A stretch of 64,000 bases of DNA, from positions 6,619 to 70,618 of the forward strand of contig CAZRAZ010000001.1 of NCBI GenBank assembly GCA_964598275.1, written 5' to 3'. Numbering within the stretch: position 1 is the stretch's first letter; each line of letters starts with the position of its first letter. The notes beneath the pieces were generated by a model that worked only from the letters and a program-made list of their open reading frames with translations, was not told where the DNA came from and made no database searches. Source of the stretch: JAHIEZ01 sp964598275 (GTDB lineage Bacteria; Patescibacteriota; Microgenomatia; UBA12405). Positions 56,354-63,893 of the stretch are shown here, piece by piece. Made by a program: the position numbers and the translations under genes.

Positions 56354-56707
56354 TTAGAGTAGATTAGGCCAGGGGATTTGAAGCTGTCGAAGGCCTTCGA
56401 GGCCAAAGATGATACCGACAAATTTGAGAATGGCAAAGATAGCAAAAACGGTGAAGAGACCGATGAAAGCGTTTAGGAGTTCTTCCCGGGCGGATTCGAG
56501 TTTTTTGGGATCGCCACGAGAATCCATAAGGCGAAAGCCGGCCATAACAAAGTGCCAGACAAAATAAAGGACGCCAACGATCATAAAAATGGTGACGACG
56601 GTGCTAAGAACGTTGTTAAAATATTCTTTTGGTTTGGTGACAGAGGTGTCGTCGGGTAAGACGGGGTTTTTGATAATGGCCTGGACGGGTTTGATTAGAC
56701 TGATCAT
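56354..56707 (-). CDS. VirB2/TrbC-like pilin 3
   Basis: A 117-aa two-helix membrane protein: TIFMIVGVLYFVWHFVMAGFRLM, loop DSRGDPKKLESAREELLNAFIGL, then a second hydrophobic helix. It shares the loop pattern of its neighbours. It begins 3 bp after the stop of pilin 4, so these are cotranscribed. Confidence 0.75.
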   Translation of the reverse strand: MISLIKPVQAIIKNPVLPDDTSVTKPKEYFNNVLSTVVTIFMIVGVLYFVWHFVMAGFRLMDSRGDPKKLESAREELLNAFIGLFTVFAIFAILKFVGIIFGLEGLRQLQIPWPNLL

Positions 56708-56710
56708 ATT

Positions 56711-57067
56711 TTATAGTCCCATATTGGTAAACATTTGGTTGAGGTCGAAGATGTTGTCGAGACCAAGGAGGCTGGTAAGAAGAGATGCCAGACCCATGGC
56801 AATAACAATGACAGTCAGGCCGAGGATGCTTTGGGTTAGTTTTTTTCTGGATTCTTCCAGTTTGGCTTTGTCGCCTTCGGCGGCCATGTAGGAATAGCCG
56901 GCAAAGATGATGTGGAAGGTGAAATAGAGAACACCAAAAACAGTCAAAAGACCGATGATCATACTAATGGTTTTTTCAGTTTCGGTGGTGGCATTAGAAC
57001 CAGGAGGAAGAGGTTTGAGGGGAAGAATTTGGTAGGTGATGCCGACGGCAAGAGTTCTAAGGTCCAT
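56711..57067 (-). CDS. VirB2/TrbC-like pilin 4
   Basis: A 118-aa two-helix membrane protein with TVFGVLYFTFHIIFAGYSYM, loop AAEGDKAKLEESRKKLTQSILGLTVIVIAMG and a hydrophilic N-terminus (PPGSNATTETEKTISM). I start it at ATG 57067 (MDLRTLAVGIT), which overlaps the end of pilin 5b by 11 bp; the longer frame upstream lies inside that gene. Confidence 0.75.
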   Translation of the reverse strand: MDLRTLAVGITYQILPLKPLPPGSNATTETEKTISMIIGLLTVFGVLYFTFHIIFAGYSYMAAEGDKAKLEESRKKLTQSILGLTVIVIAMGLASLLTSLLGLDNIFDLNQMFTNMGL

Positions 57068-57437
57068 AGATGACAGGATTAATAGGATCGATACCGGTGA
57101 GGCGTTTGGCCAGACCGGCAAGGATAAAAGTAGAGGCGACAACAAGAAGACCAAGTAGACTTTGCCAGATTTTGGCCCAGGCAGCTTCCATTTTTTTGCT
57201 GTCGCCGTTGGCCGTGATAAAACCATAACCGGCCATGATAATTTGGACAATTAAAGCTAAACCGGCAATAACGGCAGCAAATTTAATGAGATTACTAAAA
57301 AAAGTGAAAAGACCTTGACCTTTGGTGGGGGTTATATATTTGGTTATGCCTGGAGGGGGAGCGATGGTGCCGACAACGCCGGCAAGAAAAGGAGAAGTTA
57401 TTTTTAGTTTTTTAGATGGTGGTGTTGAGTATATCAA
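57057..57437 (-). CDS. VirB2/TrbC-like pilin 5b
   Basis: A 126-aa two-helix membrane protein: FAAVIAGLALIVQIIMAGYGFI, loop TANGDSKKMEAAWAKIWQSLLGL, second helix. It has a longer hydrophilic N-terminus. The start is uncertain: TTG 57437 overlaps the end of the upstream gene by 26 bp, and a later start is possible. Confidence 0.72.
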   Translation of the reverse strand: MIYSTPPSKKLKITSPFLAGVVGTIAPPPGITKYITPTKGQGLFTFFSNLIKFAAVIAGLALIVQIIMAGYGFITANGDSKKMEAAWAKIWQSLLGLLVVASTFILAGLAKRLTGIDPINPVIYGP

Positions 57438-57738
57438 GGCCGGTAATAACTTCTATTATTTGGATTATAAAGTAAGCTAGAAAAATGACAAGAAAACCAA
57501 CAAGGGCGCTGGTAACGGTTTTTCTGCCTTGCTCGGCTTTTTTAGGATCGTTCCCGCCTGCACCAAGTATAAGGCTAATGCCGCCGAAAATCAAAAGAAC
57601 AAGAAGAAGGATGCCGGCAATAGTAAGGGAATTATTAAGAATGATGGAAACGAGGGAGGAAAGAGTGGGGAAGGTGGCGCCCAGAGGACGGGGTCCCCAG
57701 GGGATGTTGCTAATATCGACAGCATAGACAGCGTGCAT
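57412..57738 (-). CDS. VirB2/TrbC-like pilin 5a (first gene of T4SS locus 2)
   Basis: A 108-aa two-helix membrane protein: IAGILLLVLLIFGGISLIL, loop GAGGNDPKKAEQGRKTVTSALVGFL, second helix. It begins MHAVYAVDISNIPWGP. TATAAT (57745-57750, minus strand) ends 6 nt before the ATG, marking the start of the locus. Confidence 0.76.
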   Translation of the reverse strand: MHAVYAVDISNIPWGPRPLGATFPTLSSLVSIILNNSLTIAGILLLVLLIFGGISLILGAGGNDPKKAEQGRKTVTSALVGFLVIFLAYFIIQIIEVITGLDILNTTI

Positions 57739-57848
57739 GATGAAATTATACTATAGTATGAGATGAGAAGAAGATGTAAATGGAGGGGCGAGAATGTTAT
57801 AATGCCGAAGTTTGAGGAAAATACTTAATAGTTTAGAATAGAACCAGA

Positions 57849-58757
57849 ATGATTAAAAAATTGATAGTGATGATAATGGCAGTGTGTTTGTGTGGAACAC
57901 GGGAAGTAAGGGCGGAGGGGGCCAGTGACACGTCAAACGTGGCTAGCGACACGTCAAACGTGGCTAGCGAGAGCGCAATGATGATAACGCCAATTGAAGC
58001 AAAAGAAAATATTACAGAGGTGAGGAGCAGTGAGACGATTTATAGATTGGCATCAGTCTTGGAAGGAGAGAAGGTGGGCAAGTGGAATGGAATGAACACG
58101 GTAAAAAAGATTGTTTTGGGATCAATTGACAGGGGAGTGCCGGCCAATACAATAGTACTACTATTGTTGTTGCCGTCGGTGGCAACAATAATTTCCTTTT
58201 TGCACTATGTGTTTGGATTGTCCGGTTATGGAATTTTTATGCCGACAATGATTGCGATTGCATTTTTGGCAACAGGAGTGTTTGGGGGTTTGGTATTGTT
58301 TGCTTTGATTTTGGCAATAACGATGGTGTGTCGATTGGCATTAAGGAAATTTAAATTGCATTTTTTGACTTCGAGAACGATTAACTTACTATTTATAACT
58401 TTGGCTACTTTTGGATTGATGACGGTAACTTCGTATGTGGATTTGATTGATGTTTCCCAAATGTCGATTTTTCCGGTACTGTTTATGATTTTACTGGCAG
58501 AAGAGTTTACCAGAACCCAACTTTTAAAAAGCAAAAAAGAGGCAAAAAAATTGATGTTGGGGACCTTGTTTTTGGCCAGTATTGGAGCGGGGGTGATGAA
58601 TATCAGAAGATTTCAGGAATTGGTGTTGTTGCATCCGGATGCGATGATTTTTTTGGTGCTGGCGATTAATTTACTGGTGGGCAACTATAAGGGAATAAGA
58701 TTGTCGGAGATAAGTAGATTTAAAGGAGCGATAAGAGAGACGAAGAAGAAAAGTTAA
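57849..58757 (+). CDS. 7TM membrane protein of the inactive-transglutaminase/RimK group
   Basis: A 302-aa protein with a signal-peptide-like start (VMIMAVCLCGTREVRA), a short extracytoplasmic region and seven membrane helices from about residue 96 (IVLLLLLPSVATIISFLHYVFGLSGYGIFMPTM...). The GxxGxxMPT region and the following helices match the '7 transmembrane helices usually fused to an inactive transglutaminase' domain, but here the transglutaminase part is missing. Neighbouring ATP-grasp genes are the expected partners. Two copies of a 21-bp repeat (57924-57965) encode SDTSNVA twice just after the signal region. TAGAAT (57834-57839) ends 9 nt before the ATG. Confidence 0.8.
   Translation: MIKKLIVMIMAVCLCGTREVRAEGASDTSNVASDTSNVASESAMMITPIEAKENITEVRSSETIYRLASVLEGEKVGKWNGMNTVKKIVLGSIDRGVPANTIVLLLLLPSVATIISFLHYVFGLSGYGIFMPTMIAIAFLATGVFGGLVLFALILAITMVCRLALRKFKLHFLTSRTINLLFITLATFGLMTVTSYVDLIDVSQMSIFPVLFMILLAEEFTRTQLLKSKKEAKKLMLGTLFLASIGAGVMNIRRFQELVLLHPDAMIFLVLAINLLVGNYKGIRLSEISRFKGAIRETKKKS
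57924..57965. repeat. 21-bp tandem repeat, two copies
   Basis: Two units (57924-57944 and 57945-57965), each containing the CACGT-CAA-ACGTG palindrome, differ at one base. They encode SDTSNVA-type heptads at the extracytoplasmic N-terminus of the 7TM protein. Confidence 0.85.
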
Positions 58758-58772
58758 AATTTTGAATCTACG

Positions 58773-60155
58773 ATGTACAGTTTAAAAAAATACAGACGAT
58801 TTTTGACCAAAAATGAGAGAAATAAGGTGTATTTGAAAAAGAATAAGATTGCCGGCAGAATGTTGGCGGACAGTAAATATAGAACGAAAAAAGTGTTGGC
58901 GGAGGCGGGAGTGGGAGTGCCGGAGTTGATTAAAAGGTTTACCAGCGCAAAAGAGGTAGATAATTTTGCTTGGGAAGAATTGGAGGGAAATTTTGTGATT
59001 AAACCGGTGTCTGGTTTGGGAGGGAGAGGGATTATTGTGGTAAGAAAGAGAGCAAAGTGGGCAGGAGAATGGCATTTAATGGATGGATCAATTATAACGA
59101 TGGCCGATATTAAACGGCATTGTGGGGAGATATTGTCAGGAAGATTTAGTATTCATGGTATGGGTGGAAGTGTGCTTTTGGAGGAAAGAATTAAGATTCA
59201 TCCGGTGTTTTTGGCGTTGACACGCTGGGGAACGCCGGATATAAGGGTGATTGTTTATAAGAGAATACCGATAATGGCGATGTTAAGGGTGCCGACGGAA
59301 AAATCGGGTGGCAAGGCTAATTTGGAGCAGGGGGCAATGGGATTGGGGGTTGATTTGGCAACCGGGATTACTACTTTTGGAATTGTGGGCAAGGGAGAGG
59401 AAATAAACAGCATTTATGACCATAAGAGGAAGAAAAAAAGAAAGGTAAATGGCATCAAAATTCCTTTTTGGCGGGAAATTTTGGAAACGGCGGTGAAATG
59501 CCAGATAGCGGTGCCGGATTTGGAATTTTTGGGAGTGGATATAGTATTGGACAAGGAAAAAGGGCCGATGGTATTGGAGGTTAATGCCAGATCGGGATTG
59601 TCGATTCAGATTTGTAATAAGGCGGGTTTGAAGGCAAGAATGAATAAAATAGAGGATTTAGATGTAAAGAGCGTTAATCATGGAGTGACTTTAGCTAAAT
59701 ATTTGTTTGCAGAAGATTTTTTTGAAAAAGTGGAAGACAAGGCAGCAAAAAAGATTATTGAGCCGTTGGAGATAATAAAAATTAAAGTAGGGAAGAAAAA
59801 GAAGAATGTGATAGAAGTGAGGGCAAAGGTAGATACGGGAGCATTTAGAAGTTCGATTGATGATGTATTGGCGGCTGATTTGGGCTTGCTTAAAGAAGAT
59901 AATATTTTATACTACCGGCATTATCGGTCGTCGTTGGGAAAGCACAAGGACAGACCGGTGATAGGAATAACTTTTTGGTTAAAAGACAAAAGAGTGATGA
60001 CGACGGTGAGCGTGGCCAGCAGACATAAGTTGAGAACAAAATTTTTGTTGGGAAGGAAGGATTTGGATGGGTTTTTGGTGTCGGCACAAAGAACAGGTGA
60101 AAAAGTTTTGAGTGATAAAAAAAGAAAATTAGAAATTAAGAAAATTAAAAATTAA
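58773..60155 (+). CDS. ATP-grasp ligase fused to a retropepsin-like 'ATP-dependent zinc protease' domain
   Basis: A 460-aa two-domain enzyme. Residues 1 to about 310 are an ATP-grasp ligase of the alpha-L-glutamate-ligase-like group: NFVIKPVSGLGGRGIIVV (ATP loop), RVIVYKRIPIMAMLRVP, and VLEVNARSGL (metal-binding acidic/Asn pair). Residues about 330-445 match the RimB/Zn-protease family (PF05618-type), with AKVDTGAFRSSI (Asp354 of the DTG motif) and a later VSVASRHKLRTKFLLGRKDL segment. In other bacteria these domains occur in separate genes. Together they could add and remove amino acids from a substrate. It is 15 bp after the 7TM gene. Confidence 0.85.
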   Translation: MYSLKKYRRFLTKNERNKVYLKKNKIAGRMLADSKYRTKKVLAEAGVGVPELIKRFTSAKEVDNFAWEELEGNFVIKPVSGLGGRGIIVVRKRAKWAGEWHLMDGSIITMADIKRHCGEILSGRFSIHGMGGSVLLEERIKIHPVFLALTRWGTPDIRVIVYKRIPIMAMLRVPTEKSGGKANLEQGAMGLGVDLATGITTFGIVGKGEEINSIYDHKRKKKRKVNGIKIPFWREILETAVKCQIAVPDLEFLGVDIVLDKEKGPMVLEVNARSGLSIQICNKAGLKARMNKIEDLDVKSVNHGVTLAKYLFAEDFFEKVEDKAAKKIIEPLEIIKIKVGKKKKNVIEVRAKVDTGAFRSSIDDVLAADLGLLKEDNILYYRHYRSSLGKHKDRPVIGITFWLKDKRVMTTVSVASRHKLRTKFLLGRKDLDGFLVSAQRTGEKVLSDKKRKLEIKKIKN

Positions 60156-60167
60156 ATTTAGAAATTT

Positions 60168-61094
60168 ATGTCAAGATTAAAGATGAGCAGGATTGCAGTG
60201 TTTTTTGGGGGAAAATTAACTCATCATTTGGGAATGGTCAGAAGGGCGGCAAGAAAGATGGGTGTGGCGTTGGATTTGATTTCTTATAACCGGGTTAGTT
60301 TTGATACGGTGACAAATAGGGTGCGTTTAAACGACAGAAATGTTGAACATTATGGGGTATTGTTTTTTAGAACGACAGGGAAGCACCGGGAAAGTGTGGA
60401 TTTAATATTGGATGCGGCCAAGGAGGGAATAGAATCGGGCAGAATAAAAGTGATAGATCCGATTTTGGTGGAAAACAGAACAACGGCGACTTTGAAGGCT
60501 TATCAGATGCTAGCTTTGAATCGAGCCGGTTTAAGTGTGCCTAAAACGGTTTATGGGAGTTTGTTTTACCTTAGGGATAAAGGGATAAAAATGTTTTCCG
60601 GTTTTCCTTTGATAATTAAAGGGAGCGCGGGAAATAGGGGAGAAAGGGTTTTTATGGTGAAGAGTAGCGATGAACTGGAAGAACTGATAATGAATTTGAG
60701 AACTTCAGAGGTGAGTGAGGGCAAGCGATATTTGATGCAGGAATATGTGGAAAATGATGGTGATTTTAGAGTGTTGGTGTTGGGTGATGAAGTATTGGGA
60801 GCGATGAAAAGAAGTCGACAGGAAGAAGGAGAATTTAGAAACAATTTTTCGGCAGGGGGAAAAGTGGAGGCGGTTGATTTGCCAAAAGAGATTAAAGAAT
60901 TGGCGGTTAAAGCGGCGGGGGTGTGTAAGGTGGCGGTGGCAGGGGTGGATGTGGTGTTAAGAGACGGAGATTGGAGTAAACCGGTAATATGGGAAGTTAA
61001 TAAGGGACCGCAGTTTAGTGGTTTTATGAAGGCAACGGGAATGGATGTACCGGCAAAGATTGTCAAATTTTTAGTAAATTTGAACAATCTTTGA
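60168..61094 (+). CDS. RimK-type ATP-grasp ligase A
   Basis: A 308-aa RimK/LysX-like carboxylate-amine ligase. An N-terminal pre-ATP-grasp domain (SRIAVFFGGKLTHHLGMVRRAARKMG) is followed by PLIIKGSAGNRGERVFMV (ATP-binding loop), YLMQEYVENDGDFRVLVLG, AMKRSRQEEGEFRNNFSAGG and the metal site VIWEVNKGPQF. All catalytic segments are intact. It should join an amino acid to a protein, peptide or metabolite carboxylate. A second start at ATG 60183 is possible. Paralog B follows after 130 bp. Confidence 0.88.
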   Translation: MSRLKMSRIAVFFGGKLTHHLGMVRRAARKMGVALDLISYNRVSFDTVTNRVRLNDRNVEHYGVLFFRTTGKHRESVDLILDAAKEGIESGRIKVIDPILVENRTTATLKAYQMLALNRAGLSVPKTVYGSLFYLRDKGIKMFSGFPLIIKGSAGNRGERVFMVKSSDELEELIMNLRTSEVSEGKRYLMQEYVENDGDFRVLVLGDEVLGAMKRSRQEEGEFRNNFSAGGKVEAVDLPKEIKELAVKAAGVCKVAVAGVDVVLRDGDWSKPVIWEVNKGPQFSGFMKATGMDVPAKIVKFLVNLNNL

Positions 61095-61157
61095 AATCTC
61101 AAATTCCAAATTACAAGAAACAAACAATGATCAAAACTATAATGATTAAAGTAGAAT

Positions 61158-61194
61158 ACTCCGATGGTCCTCCTAAAAGTCGGACATACGGAGT
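61158..61194. repeat. CTCCG-type hairpin between the two RimK-like genes
   Basis: ACTCCG (61158-61163) and CGGAGT (61189-61194) pair, with inner GGTCC/GGAC-like complementarity. It belongs to the same family of CTCCGAT elements as at 63.4 kb. AAATTCCAAATTAC low-complexity DNA precedes it. Confidence 0.6.
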
Positions 61195-61224
61195 GGTCAA
61201 TTATTAGAAATTAAATTAAAATAA

Positions 61225-62130
61225 ATGGTGACCAAAAAAATATTGATAATGACCATGTCGGAGAGTCAGAGTCAGTATGAGACAGAAAGGGTGATTGAAG
61301 AAGCGACTAAAATGGGAATAGCGGCTAAAAGAGGACTGTATAGGGAATTGAGTTTTGATTTGATTAATGGAGCGACGAAAGTTTTTTGGAAAGGGGAGGA
61401 ATTGGGGAAGGAAAATTTATTGGGAGTGTGGTTTAGAGTAGCGGGAACAAAGTCGGGGAAATATGTGTTGGCAAAGAATATGATGATTAAATTTTTGAAA
61501 GACAAGGTGTTTTGTGTAAACAGTGAGGGTTATTTGCGTTGGCAGAGGATGGGAAAGATTTTGCAATATATGGAATTTGTGAAAGCGGGAATTCCGGTGG
61601 TGCCAACAAAAATTTTTTATACCATGGATCAGATAAGAAACAGCAAAATCAGCGAAGATTTTGGCTGGCCGGTGATTGTTAAACACGAAAGAGGTTTTCA
61701 AGGGAAAAGCGTGAAGAAGTTGGATGATGAGCAAGAGATGTTGAAATTTTTGACAAGGATTGATGATAAAAATTTAGGAATGTTTATGTGGCAGAAATTT
61801 TTGCCGACTAAGTGGGACTTGAGAATAATAGTGCTTAAAGGAAGGGCGATTGGAGCAATGAAAAGGACAGCCGTGGGGGATGAGTTTAGAAGTAATTATA
61901 GTTTGGGAGGAAAGGTGGAAAGTTGGGATTTGTCTGCCGGGGATAAGGCATTGGCGGAAAAAGTGGCGGTAATGTGCGGCTTAGATTATGGCGGAGTGGA
62001 TATTATGAAGGATAATGAAGGCAAAAGTTATGTTTTGGAAGTTAATCGTCAGTGTCAATTTAAGGGGTTTGAAGAATCAACAAAAATAAATGTAGCAAAA
62101 AAAGTGGTAGAGATGATACTGAATAGATAG
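61225..62130 (+). CDS. RimK-type ATP-grasp ligase B
   Basis: A 301-aa paralog of the preceding ligase: PVIVKHERGFQGKSVKKL (ATP loop), WQKFLPTKWDLRIIVLKGRAIGAMKR, EFRSNYSLGG and LEVNRQCQF metal site. The N-terminal domain differs more (MTMSESQSQYETERVIEEA), suggesting a different acceptor. Active-site residues are intact. The two genes are separated by a repeat hairpin but share orientation, so one transcript is likely. Confidence 0.87.
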   Translation: MVTKKILIMTMSESQSQYETERVIEEATKMGIAAKRGLYRELSFDLINGATKVFWKGEELGKENLLGVWFRVAGTKSGKYVLAKNMMIKFLKDKVFCVNSEGYLRWQRMGKILQYMEFVKAGIPVVPTKIFYTMDQIRNSKISEDFGWPVIVKHERGFQGKSVKKLDDEQEMLKFLTRIDDKNLGMFMWQKFLPTKWDLRIIVLKGRAIGAMKRTAVGDEFRSNYSLGGKVESWDLSAGDKALAEKVAVMCGLDYGGVDIMKDNEGKSYVLEVNRQCQFKGFEESTKINVAKKVVEMILNR

Positions 62131-62137
62131 CTAATTT

Positions 62138-63382
62138 ATGGTAGATTTATCTATGGTGTCGACGCGCAAATTAGTGGTAATGGGATTTTTGGTGTTGGTG
62201 TTGGTAGCGGGCATGTTAGTGGTGGAGAAAAAACAGGATGTGAGAAAAGGGGCTGAAGTTGGACCGACGGTGAGTTTTTTGCCAGTAAATTTAAACATGT
62301 CTTTGGGAGAGACAGTAGTGACAAGCTTTTTTTTGGATACTAAGGGGATGAAATTAGCCGGAATGGAGGTACAGGTGAGTTATAGTAAAAATGAATTAAG
62401 AGTGGTGGAGGTGACGAAAGGGACGAGCTCCGGGTTTTTGGGTGATTTTTTAAACAGCAGTAATAATCTTGTGACCAGTCATGTTGATGAGGGGAACGGA
62501 ATAATTGATTTGGGTGTTTTTAGTTCGGAAGAAGATTTGACTAATTTGCCCGAGGGGATATTGTCTTTGTTTAAGATTACTTTTGAAGCCAAAGCATTGG
62601 GGACTGCCAAGGTTAAACTAAATGTTAGTTATGATAACTTGATGGTGAAACAGGTAGGAACTGACGTTTCTACAACGGAGATTGGCGAGTGGCAGGAAGC
62701 AACTTATGTGATTGCCGGTTCTGGGCCGACGGGAACCATTAGTTTGACGCCGACGGCAACGGTATCTCCTGCGCCAACAGTGCCAGTTTTGGAGGAAGCA
62801 GTACTTAATTTTAAAATGGCCTTTACCGGACTAAAAAGCAAAGATGCCGTTTGTGGTCAGAACTGGCCGGTGGGTGTAGTTGTGTTGGGACTGGAGCAGG
62901 GAGGGACAGCGGTTTACACGAATGTAGCTTTAACGGCGACAAATGAAAAAACGACCAAAGGGGAAGTAATATTTGAGGCTAGTTTTCCATTGAATAGAGG
63001 TTATTCAAATTTGGGCAACGCGATTTTTATTAAAGGGCCGCAACATTTACAAATGAAGTATGGAGAGGATGGGCAGACTGACTTTTATAGCAAGGAAGGA
63101 GGAGAGATATTGTTGGGAATGGATAAAAATGAGATAGTGTATGATTTTTCCGGATATTCGGTGTTGGCGGGAGATATCAGTGGAGCAACGGCAGGAGCGC
63201 CTGATGGCAGAGTAGACGGTAGGGATTTTTCTTATATCAAATCGAAAATTAGTGTGGTAAGACAAGATCCAATTAAAACAGAGATGGTTAGGGCCGATTT
63301 TGATGGTGACTGTATGGTGGGGAATGTTGACTTGGCAATTATGATGTTGTCTTTGACGGAAAAGCTGGGTGAACTGTATTAA
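62138..63382 (+). CDS. Surface protein with cohesin-like and dockerin-like domains
   Basis: A 414-aa exported protein. An N-terminal hydrophobic anchor (VVMGFLVLVLVAGMLVV) is followed by a cohesin-type beta sandwich (about 40-190: VSFLPVNLNMSLGETVVTSFFLDT, GMEVQVSYSKNELRVVEV). A Thr/Pro-rich linker (about 197-215) leads to a second beta domain (about 218-330), and the C-terminus has two EF-hand-like calcium loops typical of dockerin (LAGDISGATAGAPDGRVDGRDF and RADFDGDCMVGNVDLAIM). It could bind partner proteins on the cell surface. It lies 7 bp after ligase B, so it may be a substrate or partner of the ligase operon. Confidence 0.82.
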   Translation: MVDLSMVSTRKLVVMGFLVLVLVAGMLVVEKKQDVRKGAEVGPTVSFLPVNLNMSLGETVVTSFFLDTKGMKLAGMEVQVSYSKNELRVVEVTKGTSSGFLGDFLNSSNNLVTSHVDEGNGIIDLGVFSSEEDLTNLPEGILSLFKITFEAKALGTAKVKLNVSYDNLMVKQVGTDVSTTEIGEWQEATYVIAGSGPTGTISLTPTATVSPAPTVPVLEEAVLNFKMAFTGLKSKDAVCGQNWPVGVVVLGLEQGGTAVYTNVALTATNEKTTKGEVIFEASFPLNRGYSNLGNAIFIKGPQHLQMKYGEDGQTDFYSKEGGEILLGMDKNEIVYDFSGYSVLAGDISGATAGAPDGRVDGRDFSYIKSKISVVRQDPIKTEMVRADFDGDCMVGNVDLAIMMLSLTEKLGELY

Positions 63383-63404
63383 AATGATATACTAATTCTT
63401 GTTT

Positions 63405-63540
63405 TGGGCAATTAGCTCTCCGATGGTAATCGGAGTAGGGGTAAACCCTACATTTGGTTAGAGCACTCCGATGTAACATCGGAGGGGTCGGTCCGATGAG
63501 GATCGGACTCCGACTGGGGTCGGAGAGAGTAAAATTGCAA
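63405..63540 (+). repeat. tRNA-Ile-like 5' half rebuilt with hairpin insertions
   Basis: GGGCAATTAGCTC (63405-63417) equals the first 13 bases of tRNA-Ile. A CTCCGATGGTAATCGGAG hairpin and a TAGGGGTAAACCCTA hairpin replace part of the D loop, then TTGGTTAGAGCAC resumes the tRNA sequence. A CTCCGATGTAACATCGGAG hairpin stands in for the anticodon arm, GGGGTCGG matches the variable loop, and further CCGAT/ATCGG and CTCCGAC/GTCGGAG hairpins replace the T arm. There is no 3' acceptor strand. A TATACT box lies about 13 nt upstream. Confidence 0.7.
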
Positions 63541-63552
63541 AATTAACATTAC

Positions 63553-63626
63553 GGGCAATTAGCTCAGTTGGTTAGAGCACCGTCCTGATAAGACGGGGGT
63601 CGGAGGTTCGAGTCCTCCATTGCCCA
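63553..63626 (+). tRNA. tRNA-Ile (GAT)
   Basis: Complete cloverleaf: acceptor GGGCAAT / ATTGCCC, D arm GCTC / GAGC, anticodon stem CCGTC / GACGG around CTGATAA (anticodon GAT), variable GGGTC, T arm GGAGG TTCGAGT CCTCC, discriminator A at 63626. CCA is not encoded directly after it. It sits between two tRNA-like hairpin elements. Confidence 0.97.
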
Positions 63627-63629
63627 CTG

Positions 63630-63893
63630 ATGAATGGTTGGGTTTATGTTTTACAGAGTTTAAAAAATGACAGGTATTATATTGGATGTTCTGAAAATCC
63701 AGAGAGAAGGGTGAATGAGTTTCATAATTTAGGAAAAGTTAAAGCTACTAGATATATGAAACCGTGGAAATTGGTATTTATGCAGAAATTTTTGAATATG
63801 ACGGAGGCGAGACGAGTTGAATATAAAATAAAAAGCTTTAAATCCAGAAGAATAACAGAAGATATAGTTGGAGGTCGGAGGATTTTGGGTTAG
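63630..63893 (+). CDS. GIY-YIG nuclease domain protein
   Basis: An 87-aa single-domain GIY-YIG protein. WVYVLQSLKNDRYYIGCSENPERRVNEFH contains the GIY-YIG-type core (here Val-Tyr-Val...Tyr-Ile-Gly) and the catalytic Arg of ERR; the C-terminal half has EARRVEYKIKSFKSRRI. The family cuts DNA, and small stand-alone members are abundant in CPR. It starts 3 bp after tRNA-Ile, and its last codons lie inside the next tRNA-like repeat, so it behaves like an insert beside the tRNA 3' end. Confidence 0.88.
   Translation: MNGWVYVLQSLKNDRYYIGCSENPERRVNEFHNLGKVKATRYMKPWKLVFMQKFLNMTEARRVEYKIKSFKSRRITEDIVGGRRILG

Noticed and set aside
61125..61203. 26-codon frame between the two RimK-like genes
   Set aside because: Most of it is the CTCCG hairpin element and low-complexity flank; no ribosome-binding site and no plausible protein features.
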